From an uncultured Murdochiella sp. (GTDB lineage Bacteria; Bacillota; Clostridia; Tissierellales; Peptoniphilaceae), in assembly GCF_902488755.1 (NCBI RefSeq), contig NZ_CABTXF010000004.1:1-57869 (forward strand): a stretch of DNA of 57,869 bases, written 5' to 3'. The notes beneath the pieces were generated by a model, which ran no database searches, was not told where the DNA came from, and was given only the letters and a program-made list of their open reading frames with translations. The position numbers and the translations under genes were made by a program. Below, one piece after another: positions 9,157 to 17,179 of the stretch. Each line of letters opens with the position of its first letter. Within the stretch, counting starts at the first letter, position 1.

Positions 9157-9168
9157 GATAACGTTATC
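9157..9168. promoter_or_regulatory. Perfect 12-bp palindrome, candidate repressor operator
   Basis: GATAACGTTATC is a perfect dyad with a central CG step inside AACGTT, typical of LacI/PurR-family operators. It sits at about +2 to +13 of the transporter promoter, where a repressor would block initiation. The regulator is not in this window. Confidence 0.5.
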
Positions 9169-9189
9169 ATCATTCTTGAGGAGGAGTCC

Positions 9190-10728
9190 ATGGCGCAAAC
9201 AGTAATCGAAATGAGCCATATTACCAAAACCTTCCCCGGTGTCGTTGCCAACAGCGACGTTTCCATCGCCTTGCATAAAGGAGAAATCCTCGCTCTTCTT
9301 GGCGAAAACGGAGCAGGAAAATCCACATTGATGTCCATTCTTTTTGGATTGTACGAAGCAGACAGCGGAGACATTTTGGTCAATGGTGAACCGACGAAAA
9401 TCAAAGACCCAAATGATGCCACGCGCTACGGCATCGGTATGGTGCATCAACACTTTAAGTTAGTCCCGAATTTTACGGTTTTGGAGAATGTTGTTCTCGG
9501 CGTAGAGACGACAAAGATGGGCTTTTTGCAAATGCAAGAAGCGCGAAAACGCGTGATGGCGCTTTCGGAACGCTATCATTTTCAGATTGATCCGGACGAT
9601 AAGATTGAGGATATTTCCGTCGGGCAGCAACAACGCGTAGAAATCATCAAAATGCTTTATCGCGACAACGATATTCTGATTTTTGACGAACCGACAGCCG
9701 TTCTTACTCCCCAGGAGATTGATGAGCTTCTGGAAATCATGAAAACTCTGGTACGTGAAGGAAAGTCGATTATTTTCATTACGCACAAGCTAAATGAAAT
9801 TAAAGCGGTTGCCGACACGGTCACTGTATTGCGCAAAGGAAAAGTCGTGGACACGGTTTCCGTAAAGGCGGTCAGCGTGGAAGAAATGAGTCGCATGATG
9901 GTGGGGCATAAAGTCAATCTTTCCTTTACGCTGGAGCCAAAGCCGTTGGGCGAAACGGTGCTTAAGGTGCGTGATTTAACGCTCGATCATCCGAGAGAAG
10001 GGCAGAAGACGCTCTCCCATGTCAATCTTAACGTGCGTAGAGGCGAAATTGTGTGCATTGCCGGAGTGGATGGCAATGGGCAGTCCGAATTCGTGTATGC
10101 ATTAACAGGCCTTATTGATAACGTGCATGGTTCCATTGTCCTAAACGGCGAAGAAGTACTCGATCGTTCTATTCGCTATCGAAATACGCATGGCATGGCG
10201 CATGTTCCGGAGGATCGTCATCGCTATGGCTTGGTACTGGATTATGATCTGGGACAGAATCTTGTTCTGCAAAATTACTTTGAAGCCCCCTTCCAAAAAG
10301 GAGGCTGGATCCAATTTGAAGAAACGGATCAATATGCACAATCGTTAATTGGCATGTATGATGTGCGCGCCGGTCGAGGCGCTCGTACTGTTGCGCGATC
10401 CATGTCCGGCGGAAATCAGCAAAAGGCCATTGTTGCTCGTGAAATGGAACGTGCTCATGATCTCTTAATCGCCGTTCAACCTACGCGTGGTCTTGATGTC
10501 GGCGCTATTTCTTACATTCATCAGCAGATTATTGCCGAGCGTGATGAGGGAAAGGGCGTATTACTGGTCTCTTTTGAGTTGAGCGAAGTTTTGGGCATTT
10601 CCGATCGTATTTTGGTCATGCACCATGGCGAAATTGTTGCGGAGTTGACGCCGAAGGAGACGACGGAAGAAGAACTGGGGCTTTACATGTCCGGAGCCAA
10701 ACGCATGGAGGTGCACTATGAAGACTAA
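9190..10728 (+). CDS. BMP-type nucleoside ABC transporter, ATP-binding protein (NupO-like)
   Basis: This is a 512-residue double ATPase of the RbsA/XylG/NupO kind. The first half has Walker A GENGAGKST, signature SVGQQQRVEI and Walker B ILIFDEPTAV. The second half has GVDGNGQSE, signature MSGGNQQKAIVARE and LLIAVQPTRGLDVGA. The second P-loop lacks the usual GK[ST], as is normal in this class. With two permeases and a BMP lipoprotein it should import nucleosides. The start is ATG 9190 after GAGGAGGAG; the frame is open upstream but without a ribosome binding site. Its end overlaps the next permease by 11 bases. Confidence 0.94.
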   Translation: MAQTVIEMSHITKTFPGVVANSDVSIALHKGEILALLGENGAGKSTLMSILFGLYEADSGDILVNGEPTKIKDPNDATRYGIGMVHQHFKLVPNFTVLENVVLGVETTKMGFLQMQEARKRVMALSERYHFQIDPDDKIEDISVGQQQRVEIIKMLYRDNDILIFDEPTAVLTPQEIDELLEIMKTLVREGKSIIFITHKLNEIKAVADTVTVLRKGKVVDTVSVKAVSVEEMSRMMVGHKVNLSFTLEPKPLGETVLKVRDLTLDHPREGQKTLSHVNLNVRRGEIVCIAGVDGNGQSEFVYALTGLIDNVHGSIVLNGEEVLDRSIRYRNTHGMAHVPEDRHRYGLVLDYDLGQNLVLQNYFEAPFQKGGWIQFEETDQYAQSLIGMYDVRAGRGARTVARSMSGGNQQKAIVAREMERAHDLLIAVQPTRGLDVGAISYIHQQIIAERDEGKGVLLVSFELSEVLGISDRILVMHHGEIVAELTPKETTEEELGLYMSGAKRMEVHYED

Positions 10729-11830
10729 GCGACCGGGCTTGCAAAAAGCGCTGCCCTCATTCATTGCCATACTCATCGGATTGGCGGTCGGTATTGGCAT
10801 CATTATTTTTACTAACCCTTCTGTAGCGGGGGAGGCAATTCCGGATTTCTTCCGCGGTCCATTTTTGAACGGTATGGCCGGCGTAGGAAATCTGTTTTAC
10901 TACGCAACGCCACTGTTAATGACCGGTCTTGCTGTTGGTTTTGCCTTTCAGACTGGGCTGTTTAATATCGGTGCATCCGGACAGTTTTTATTAGGCGGTT
11001 TTATGGTTATTCTTCTATGCAATCGCCTTGAACGCTACGTCCCTGCCTTCGTCATGTGGCCTATGGCACTTTTCATCTCTGCTCTTGCCGGCGCTTTTCT
11101 CGGTGCCATCGTTGGATTGCTTAAAGCGTATCGTAATGTCAACGAGGTTATTACGTGCATCATGCTCAACTACACTACCATGTATCTCGTTAACGATTTG
11201 ATTAAACGCCTGAACATTTATAATCTGTTCCGCAACACCACGGTGGCAATTAATACCGCCGTACCGCGTTTTGGCTTTGATGTGCTATTTCCAGGTACAT
11301 TTGCCGGTGGAGGTTTTCTCATTGGTGTCGCGATGGTCATTCTTCTTCATTTGATTCTGAAGAAGACGACGTTCGGCTTTGAAATGCAGGCGGTGGGACT
11401 TAATCGTCATGCGGCAAAATACGCCGGAATCAATGAAAACGCCAGCATCATTAAATCCATGGCGATTTCCGGTGCGATGGCAGGGCTTGGCGGGGGATTG
11501 TTCTATCTCTCCGGCGCAGGTACCGCTATTGCTGTTGCGGATGTCCTGCCCCAACAAGGTTTTGATGGAATCGCTGTCGCGCTTCTCGGACTCAGTGAGC
11601 CTATCGGAATTCTGTTTTCGGCGTTGTTCTTTTCTTATCTCAATATGGGAGGACAAGCCATTCAAACGCTTGGCTATGCTCCGGAATTAATTACCATCAT
11701 CATTTCCTTTATTCTCTACGTTTCGGCACTATCCATTCTGTTCCGTCGCCTACTCAGTCGTCGAAGCGGTGAGGACAATGATGGGGGAAAGCCTGAACAA
11801 CCAGTACACAAAAAGGAGGAAAGCAAATAA
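10718..11830 (+). CDS. BMP-type nucleoside ABC transporter permease 1 (NupP-like)
   Basis: A 370-residue integral membrane permease of the BPD_transp_2 (ribose/branched-chain amino acid type) family. Multiple hydrophobic helices surround GLFNIGASGQFLLGG and GLNRHAAKYAGI, segments typical of the larger of the two nucleoside permeases. A GGAGGTG ribosome binding site lies inside the end of the ATPase gene, 11 bases of which overlap. The C-terminus is charged and cytoplasmic. The TAA overlaps the ATG of the second permease, so the two subunits should be made in step. Confidence 0.93.
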   Translation: MKTKRPGLQKALPSFIAILIGLAVGIGIIIFTNPSVAGEAIPDFFRGPFLNGMAGVGNLFYYATPLLMTGLAVGFAFQTGLFNIGASGQFLLGGFMVILLCNRLERYVPAFVMWPMALFISALAGAFLGAIVGLLKAYRNVNEVITCIMLNYTTMYLVNDLIKRLNIYNLFRNTTVAINTAVPRFGFDVLFPGTFAGGGFLIGVAMVILLHLILKKTTFGFEMQAVGLNRHAAKYAGINENASIIKSMAISGAMAGLGGGLFYLSGAGTAIAVADVLPQQGFDGIAVALLGLSEPIGILFSALFFSYLNMGGQAIQTLGYAPELITIIISFILYVSALSILFRRLLSRRSGEDNDGGKPEQPVHKKEESK

Positions 11831-12789
11831 TGGATATTTTGGTATTTATCTTTCAGCAAATGCTGAATTTTGCTGTTCCTCTTTTAGTCGTTGCGCTGGC
11901 CGCCATGTTCTCAGAACGCAGCGGGGTAATCAATATTGGTCTCGAAGGTATCATGGTTATGGGTGCATTCGCTGGAACTCTCTTTCTACACTTTGCAAAC
12001 GAAAGCGGTCAGGAAGTTACCTTGCTTCACCTTTGGATAGCCATTGTGATAGCCATTCTCGCAGGCACGGCGTATTCCGCCTTTCATGCTTTTGCCTCAA
12101 TCAATATGTTTGCGGATCAAACCATTTCCGGTACAGCCATTAACATGTTCGCGGGCGCATTCGCCATTTTTATCGCTCGTTCCTTAATTGGCATTCAGCA
12201 AATTTCGTTTACCGGTCAATTTATGATTTCCAAAGTACCGGTTTTAGGCGAAATTCCCTTAATTGGGCCCATCCTCTTTCAAAACGTGTACGTTACAACG
12301 TATCTTGTTTTGGCGATTTGGGTAGCATCCACCGTTTTGCTCTATAAGACTTCCTTTGGACTGCGTCTTCGCTCCGCCGGTGAATTTCCACAAGCAACAG
12401 ATGCCGCCGGCATCTCCGTTGCACGTATCCGCTGGGCAGGAGTTCTGCTTTCCGGAGCGCTTGGCGGACTGGGTGGCTTAGCCTACATCCTTCCCGTGTC
12501 CACAGAGTTTAATGGCACCGTGGCAGGATACGGATTTTTAGCCATTGCTGTCTTAATCTTTGGGCAATGGAACCCGATTTCGATTGGTCTTGCCGCCTTT
12601 TTCTTTGGGCTGCTGAAAGCACTTTCATCCATTTACTCTGGAATTCCTTTCCTGTACAACTTGGGTATTCCGCAATTCGTCTATCAGATATTGCCATATG
12701 TGATTACGATTCTATTACTGGCGTTTACGAGTAAAAAAACACGCGCACCGGCAGCCGAAGGCAAGCCGTTTGATAAAGGGCAACGCTAA
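11830..12789 (+). CDS. BMP-type nucleoside ABC transporter permease 2 (NupQ-like)
   Basis: A 319-residue permease, second half of the membrane heterodimer. The family segments ERSGVINIGLEGIMVMGAF and GEFPQATDAAGI are present, and the protein is almost wholly hydrophobic helices. It starts at the TAATG junction with permease 1, with an AGGAGGAAA ribosome binding site. The gene ends 108 bases before the lipoprotein gene, which has its own promoter. Confidence 0.93.
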   Translation: MDILVFIFQQMLNFAVPLLVVALAAMFSERSGVINIGLEGIMVMGAFAGTLFLHFANESGQEVTLLHLWIAIVIAILAGTAYSAFHAFASINMFADQTISGTAINMFAGAFAIFIARSLIGIQQISFTGQFMISKVPVLGEIPLIGPILFQNVYVTTYLVLAIWVASTVLLYKTSFGLRLRSAGEFPQATDAAGISVARIRWAGVLLSGALGGLGGLAYILPVSTEFNGTVAGYGFLAIAVLIFGQWNPISIGLAAFFFGLLKALSSIYSGIPFLYNLGIPQFVYQILPYVITILLLAFTSKKTRAPAAEGKPFDKGQR

Positions 12790-12806
12790 GGTCTCCGGTT
12801 CGGCGG

Positions 12807-12849
12807 TTGTATTAAAAACATATTTCGTTTACACTACTATTACGAAATA
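12807..12849 (+). promoter_or_regulatory. Promoter and dyad ahead of the BMP lipoprotein gene
   Basis: TTGTAT at 12807-12812 and TACACT at 12830-12835 are 17 bases apart. An 8-bp perfect inverted repeat (TATTTCGT 12821-12828, ACGAAATA 12842-12849) brackets the -10 box, which suggests an operator. The internal promoter would let the binding protein be made in excess of the membrane parts, as is usual for ABC importers. Confidence 0.6.
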
Positions 12850-12897
12850 GGGGAAACGAAATTTGTTTGAACAAGGTTGAAGAAAGAAGGAGATACG

Positions 12898-14118
12898 ATG
12901 AAAAAGTTGGTTACGTTTTTGAGTACACTTTTCGTTTTGGCGCTCGTTCTTACCGCTTGCGGCGGCAAGAATACCAATTCGGAAGAAAGCCTTACTTCTA
13001 TGGAAGACGCCTCTGCAACGACAAGCGAGGAGACATCCCAAGCAACGGGTGAAGTCAAGTATGATGATAATTCGCTTTATCTGATTACCGACTTGGGCAC
13101 CATTGATGACAAATCCTTTAACCAAGGGTCCTTTGAAGGACTTAAACAGTTTGCAGAGGAAATCGGCGTAAAAGCAAACTATTTGCGTCCGCAGGATCAG
13201 GGCGACCAGGTCTATCTGCAAGCCATCGAACAAGCGATTCAAAAAGGTGCCAAAATTGTGGTAACCCCTGGATTTCTGTTTGAAACCGCCGTTGGCATTG
13301 CCCAAAAAGAACATCCGGATGTGCAGTTTATCGCTGTGGACTTTGAGCCCAAACGTGTCGTCGAAGGAAAAACAAATGAAGACGGTTCTCCGGTAACGGA
13401 AACCTACTTCGAGAAAAACACGGCTTCCATCCTTTTCCGTGAACAGGAATCGGGTTTCTTAGCTGGCTATGCAGCGGTTAAAGACGGTTATACCAAACTT
13501 GGTTTTGCGGGCGGTCTTGCCGTTCCGGCAGTAGTACGCTACGGCTTTGGATTTATCGCCGGTGCAGACTATGCGGCGAAAGAAATGAATACGAAAGTAG
13601 AAATGATGTACAACTACACCGGTTCCTTCACTGCGAAGCCGGAAATTCAGACGCTCGCTGCGACATGGTATAAGAACGGAACTGAAATCATCTTCTCCTG
13701 CGGCGGTGGTATCGCTTCTTCTGTCCTTAAGGCGGCACAGGATAACAACGGCAAGATGATCGGCGTTGACGTAGATCAAAAAGATATGGGCGAACAGGTC
13801 ATTACCTCGGCGATGAAGAACCTGCAGAGCGCTGTATATCAGACCTGCAAAACCATTGTATCCGGCGAATTCAAAGGCGGCGAAGTAACACGCCTCTCCG
13901 CTGCAGAAAACGGCGTTCAGATTTCGGATGATTTCTCTCGCTTTAAGCAATTCAAAGAAGACGAATATAAAGCCATCTTTGAAAAAATCCAAAAGGATGA
14001 AGACGGCATTGCGAAAAACATGCCGGAAATTGATCCGAGCCTGAGCTTCACCGAAATGGGTGATCCGACGTTAATCATGAAGCCGTACACGAATATTACG
14101 CTAAATTACGTCAAATAA
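12898..14118 (+). CDS. BMP-family nucleoside-binding lipoprotein (NupN-like)
   Basis: A 406-residue substrate-binding lipoprotein. The signal peptide ends in LTAC with the lipidated cysteine at C21, followed by a Ser/Thr/Glu-rich tether. The mature part carries BMP-family segments: DKSFNQGSFEGL, the VGIAQKEHPD region, and GVDVDQKDMGEQV. It should capture nucleosides outside the membrane for the transporter encoded upstream. Start ATG 12898 follows AGAAGGAG; the longer TTG-initiated frame is not needed. Here the lipoprotein is last, whereas in Bacillus nupNOPQ it is first. Confidence 0.94.
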   Translation: MKKLVTFLSTLFVLALVLTACGGKNTNSEESLTSMEDASATTSEETSQATGEVKYDDNSLYLITDLGTIDDKSFNQGSFEGLKQFAEEIGVKANYLRPQDQGDQVYLQAIEQAIQKGAKIVVTPGFLFETAVGIAQKEHPDVQFIAVDFEPKRVVEGKTNEDGSPVTETYFEKNTASILFREQESGFLAGYAAVKDGYTKLGFAGGLAVPAVVRYGFGFIAGADYAAKEMNTKVEMMYNYTGSFTAKPEIQTLAATWYKNGTEIIFSCGGGIASSVLKAAQDNNGKMIGVDVDQKDMGEQVITSAMKNLQSAVYQTCKTIVSGEFKGGEVTRLSAAENGVQISDDFSRFKQFKEDEYKAIFEKIQKDEDGIAKNMPEIDPSLSFTEMGDPTLIMKPYTNITLNYVK

Positions 14119-14142
14119 GTGCGATGTTTCCCATCGAATAAC

Positions 14143-14176
14143 AAAAAGGGGATGCCTGATGGCATCCCCTTTTTTC
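14143..14176 (+). terminator. Terminator of the nucleoside transporter operon
   Basis: AAAAAGGGGATGCC pairs with GGCATCCCCTTTTT around a TGAT loop and ends in a T tract. Confidence 0.92.
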
Positions 14177-14190
14177 TTCTGTTTTAGCAC

Positions 14191-14213
14191 AAAAAAAGGT
14201 CTCTTACGAGACC
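14191..14213 (-). terminator. Terminator of tRNA-Leu (minus strand)
   Basis: On the minus strand GGTCTC-GTAA-GAGACC is followed by eight T residues, five bases after the tRNA 3' end. Confidence 0.85.
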
Positions 14214-14217
14214 AAAA

Positions 14218-14300
14218 TGCAGGTGAAGGGATTTGAACCCCCACGAGATTGCTCCCACTAGTCCCTGAAACTAGCGCGTCTGCCGTTCCGCCACACCTGC
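14218..14300 (-). tRNA. tRNA-Leu (anticodon CAG)
   Basis: This is a class II tRNA of 83 bases with a long variable arm. The acceptor GCAGGTG pairs with CACCTGC with discriminator A. The anticodon stem CTAGT/ACTAG encloses the loop TTCAGGG, giving CAG, which reads CUG. The T arm has GGTTCAAATCC. CCA is not encoded and must be added after transcription. Confidence 0.95.
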
Positions 14301-14394
14301 GAACAACATGGCTATTATACGTGAATCTTTTATTCCTCGCAAGTCTTTTCGAAAAACTTTCTTACAGCCGTGACGGATTCCCATCGTACCCCTA

Positions 14395-14403
14395 TGCTAT
14401 AAT
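14395..14403 (+). promoter_or_regulatory. Extended -10 promoter of the ThrE-like operon
   Basis: TGCTATAAT is a full extended -10 element with no clear -35. It is 26 bases before the ATG at 14429. Confidence 0.65.
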
Positions 14404-14428
14404 AGCGGAGAGAAACAAAGGAGAGAGC

Positions 14429-15253
14429 ATGGAAAGCACGCAAGGTTTAGCAGAGAACAATCCAATAGCCATTACTCATCCCTTGGCAGAGGATGCATAT
14501 AATAAAATGATTTTTGATCTTGCTCTATATGCTGGCGTGATTTTGATGGAGAATGGGGCAGAGACCTATCGTGTGGAAGATACCGTGGAACGCATTTTAA
14601 GCCTAAGCACACATCGTTCCATGGACGTCATCGCTCTTCTTACAGGACTCTATGTCACGCTCACTTTTGATGACCATTCTTTTCTTACGGCGGTGCGTCG
14701 CATTAAAAATCGTACATTCCGTTTAGATCGTATTCGCGATGTGAACACCATTTCCCGTCGGTTGGCAAAGAATGATTTATCGGTAGAAGATGCCTATCTC
14801 ACGCTTAAGGCATTAGCTGATAATCACGATTCCATACGTTTTTCGAAGATGTATCATGCCATTGCTGCAGCAGGCTTCGCGTTGATGTCCGGAGCGAATT
14901 TGATGGAAAGTCTTTTTGCCGGATTGGCGGCAAGCAGTATTCTTCTCACCAACAAAATTGTGCGAAATCGTCTTGGCGGTAGCTTTGTACCTTCTTTTTT
15001 ACAGGCATTTGTCATGATTTTTGTCTTAGGGCTTTCTGTGCGTTTTTTTCCGGTTCTACGCATTGACCGGATGGCAATCGGTGCACTAATCAGCCTTTTC
15101 CCCGGGACAACACTGACCAATGGGATACGCGATACCATGCGCGCGGATTATTTAACCGGTGTCGGCAACCTTCTTGCGGCGATAATCTCCAGTATGGCGC
15201 TTGCGGTCGGCACGTTCTTTGCCTTAACGCTAACAGGAGGGTTCTTTTTATGA
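14429..15253 (+). CDS. ThrE-type threonine/serine exporter, larger subunit
   Basis: A 274-residue protein. The N-terminal ThrE/DUF1212 domain has the family segment GVILMENGAETYRVEDTV, followed by about five membrane helices in the second half. In Firmicutes the ThrE exporter is often split in two, and the next gene supplies the second half. The start is ATG 14429 after AAGGAGAG; the frame is open upstream only because it passes through the antisense of the tRNA. It overlaps the partner by four bases. Threonine/serine export is known for Corynebacterium ThrE; the substrate here is inferred. Confidence 0.88.
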   Translation: MESTQGLAENNPIAITHPLAEDAYNKMIFDLALYAGVILMENGAETYRVEDTVERILSLSTHRSMDVIALLTGLYVTLTFDDHSFLTAVRRIKNRTFRLDRIRDVNTISRRLAKNDLSVEDAYLTLKALADNHDSIRFSKMYHAIAAAGFALMSGANLMESLFAGLAASSILLTNKIVRNRLGGSFVPSFLQAFVMIFVLGLSVRFFPVLRIDRMAIGALISLFPGTTLTNGIRDTMRADYLTGVGNLLAAIISSMALAVGTFFALTLTGGFFL

Positions 15254-15756
15254 GTCCTACCGCTACGGGAATGGTTTCCTTATTTTTCAACCCATTGAAT
15301 GACCCACTTTGGCTTAAATACGTGATGCAGGGATTGGGCGCTTTTCTGGCGGTATTCGCTTTTACCATCATGCTTGGCGCAGGGAAGAAAATAGCTCTTT
15401 TTAATTCGGCAGTATCGTTTATCAGTTGGGATACTTATGCTCTTTTTCTGGATTTCGGCTGGACCAATTTCTCCGCTACGTTTCTCGCAACGCTCGTGGT
15501 TGCTATTTCGGCGCAGATTGGTGCCCGCTGGTATCGAACACCGGTCACGATGATTATTATTCCTTCCTTGTATCCTTTGGTTCCTGGTGCACTCATATAC
15601 CGTTGTGTAAATGCCTTTTTCTATGAACGCATGGATCAAGCGAGCGTATATGCCATACAGACGTTTATTATGGCGGCTTCCATCGCGCTTGGCGTTTTTC
15701 TGATAGAAACCGTTGTGACCTTATTAAAACAGCTGAAAAAGAACAAAACATCATAG
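15250..15756 (+). CDS. ThrE-type exporter, smaller subunit (DUF3815-like)
   Basis: A 168-residue membrane protein with about five helices, matching the C-terminal half of ThrE. Recognisable features are the ISWDTYALF segment and TMIIIPSLYPLVPGALIY, a family signature. It starts at an ATGA overlap with the larger subunit, so the two should be translated together. An AACGAAGGAGG site just after it serves the next small gene. Confidence 0.87.
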   Translation: MSPTATGMVSLFFNPLNDPLWLKYVMQGLGAFLAVFAFTIMLGAGKKIALFNSAVSFISWDTYALFLDFGWTNFSATFLATLVVAISAQIGARWYRTPVTMIIIPSLYPLVPGALIYRCVNAFFYERMDQASVYAIQTFIMAASIALGVFLIETVVTLLKQLKKNKTS

Positions 15757-15772
15757 AACGAAGGAGGAAACT

Positions 15773-16033
15773 ATGGAACAATCCATCACGTATCGTTATG
15801 ATACACAGCTTCTCATCGAGGGAGAAAATCTTGACGAGGACAGCATCAATGACTATTTTGTAGAACATTTTGACGGGGACTGCCTGTTGGCAGTAGGAGA
15901 TGAGAACCTGATTAAGATTCACTATCACACGAATGAGCCTTGGAAAGTGTTGGCATACTGCCGCACATTGGGAGAAATCTTTGACATCGTCGTAGAAGAC
16001 ATGGATCGGCAATCTCGCGGATTAAAAGGGTAA
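15773..16033 (+). CDS. Small stand-alone protein resembling the C-terminal part of FakA/YloV
   Basis: This 86-residue soluble protein has GDCLLAVGDENLIKIHYHT and NEPWKVLAYCRTLGEI. It resembles the C-terminal region of FakA (YloV, the DAK2-domain fatty-acid kinase), where the equivalent text is VGDxDLIKVHVHTNxPGxVLEYAL. There is no DAK2 kinase domain and no nucleotide-binding motif, so it should not be a kinase by itself. A strong AAGGAGGAAAC ribosome binding site precedes it. It follows the ThrE pair by 16 bases without a terminator, so it is probably in the same transcript. Its function is unknown; a lipid-binding or regulatory role is a guess. Confidence 0.7.
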   Translation: MEQSITYRYDTQLLIEGENLDEDSINDYFVEHFDGDCLLAVGDENLIKIHYHTNEPWKVLAYCRTLGEIFDIVVEDMDRQSRGLKG

Positions 16034-16047
16034 TCGTCGATAGAAAG

Positions 16048-16090
16048 AAAAAGCGCATCAAACAATTTATTCGTTCGGTGCGCTTTTTTT
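16048..16090. terminator. Bidirectional terminator shared by the ThrE operon and xer
   Basis: AAAAGCGCATC (from 16049) pairs with GGTGCGCTTTT (to 16087), with A runs on one side and T runs on the other. It can therefore end both the plus-strand ThrE/FakA-like unit and the minus-strand xer unit. One arm lies inside the last codons of xer. Confidence 0.85.
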
Positions 16091-17050
16091 ATCGTTTAGC
16101 GAAAGATGCGCAAGGGGATTACGAGCAACGGCTTCACGCGCCATCGCATCTTCCACATGCGTATAAATCTGCGTCGTCTGTAGGGATTCGTGCCCCAGAA
16201 TGCGCTGCAGGGTACGAATGTCCACCCCTTCGCGATACATGAGTGTAGCAGCGGTATGGCGCAGTTTATGCGTTGAGTAGATTGAGACATCAAATCCCGC
16301 CTCACGCAAAAGGCCCTCTATGCGGTGTTGTACGGCGCGTGGGGAGATGCGCCGATGATGCGTCGAGAGAAAAAGAGCTTCTTCGCCCGGCACAATGGGT
16401 CGCTTTGCGAGATATGCGCGAATAGCGGCTTCGCTGGATTCTGTCAGGTATATCAGTCGTTCTTTATTTCCCTTTCCCACAACATGAAATCGTCCTTCTC
16501 TAAGAGAGGTAACATTTAGACCGCAAAGCTCACTTAATCGCATTCCCGTGGTTAGAAACGTGACGACAATGGCGACATCCCGTGTGCGAAAGAAGGGATT
16601 CTCCTCTTTTGCCGCCGCTTCAATGAGCGTAAGGGCTTCCTCCAGCGTCAGATAGACGGGATGGCGTTTTTTTCGTTTAGGTGTAGTCAGTTTTTCTGCC
16701 GGATTCTTTTCAAAATACTCTTGAATGTTCACTAAATACTTAAAAAAGGAACGAATGGCGGAAGACATGCGGGCGCGACGACTTCCGGAAAGTCCTTCCT
16801 CTTGTTCGGAATAGGCTAAAAAGGCTAATAAATCGTTAATATCGACCGATTGCAGGAGGGCAACATCGACCGACGAAATATCAACCAATTCCAGAGGCGC
16901 TTTCCGTGCCGCACCATTGCCATGGCGACGTACATGAAAGCGCAAAAAGCGTACCAGATCGTATTGATACTCCCGAATCGTACGAGGCGATAGACCACGC
17001 ACTGTTTTTATGTAGTTGATATAGTCCTCTAAAATAATCGGTAACTCCAT
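16067..17050 (-). CDS. Tyrosine recombinase of the XerC/XerD family
   Basis: A 327-residue integrase-family recombinase. The N-terminal SAM-like DNA-binding domain is followed by the catalytic domain. All catalytic residues are visible: R171 (TTGMRLSEL), K193 (VGKGNKERL), H261 and R264 (HKLRHTAA), H287 (LGHES), and nucleophile Y296 (YTHV). The size and lack of mobile-element neighbours suggest chromosome-dimer resolution at dif, but which Xer it is cannot be decided here. A GAGGGGGAAGG site precedes the ATG. Its 3' end forms one arm of the shared terminator. Confidence 0.9.
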   Translation of the reverse strand: MELPIILEDYINYIKTVRGLSPRTIREYQYDLVRFLRFHVRRHGNGAARKAPLELVDISSVDVALLQSVDINDLLAFLAYSEQEEGLSGSRRARMSSAIRSFFKYLVNIQEYFEKNPAEKLTTPKRKKRHPVYLTLEEALTLIEAAAKEENPFFRTRDVAIVVTFLTTGMRLSELCGLNVTSLREGRFHVVGKGNKERLIYLTESSEAAIRAYLAKRPIVPGEEALFLSTHHRRISPRAVQHRIEGLLREAGFDVSIYSTHKLRHTAATLMYREGVDIRTLQRILGHESLQTTQIYTHVEDAMAREAVARNPLAHLSLNDKKSAPNE

Positions 17051-17069
17051 GCCTTCCCCCTCAGGAAAA

Positions 17070-17098
17070 TTGCAAACCCAACATCTACATAATATAAT
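17070..17098 (+). promoter_or_regulatory. Promoter of the moxR operon
   Basis: TTGCAA at 17070-17075 and TATAAT at 17093-17098 are spaced by 17 bases. The -10 box overlaps that of the divergent xer promoter. A GGCGTT/AACGCC hairpin (17141-17161) lies in the leader. Confidence 0.75.
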
Positions 17099-17122
17099 AC
17101 AAAAAGGTTACATTGGCATCAA
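17094..17122 (-). promoter_or_regulatory. Promoter of xer (divergent)
   Basis: On the minus strand TTGATG (17117-17122) and TATTAT (17094-17099) are 17 bases apart. The site shares five bases with the moxR -10 box. Confidence 0.6.
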
Positions 17123-17179
17123 TGCAGGATGATTCCTATTGGCGTTTTCTTTTGTAACGCCTGATGAATGGAGAATAAA

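Noticed and set aside
16067..17050. Integrase marking a prophage or mobile element
   Set aside because: No phage, plasmid or transposase genes and no repeated attachment-like ends are visible around it; it is more like a housekeeping Xer protein.
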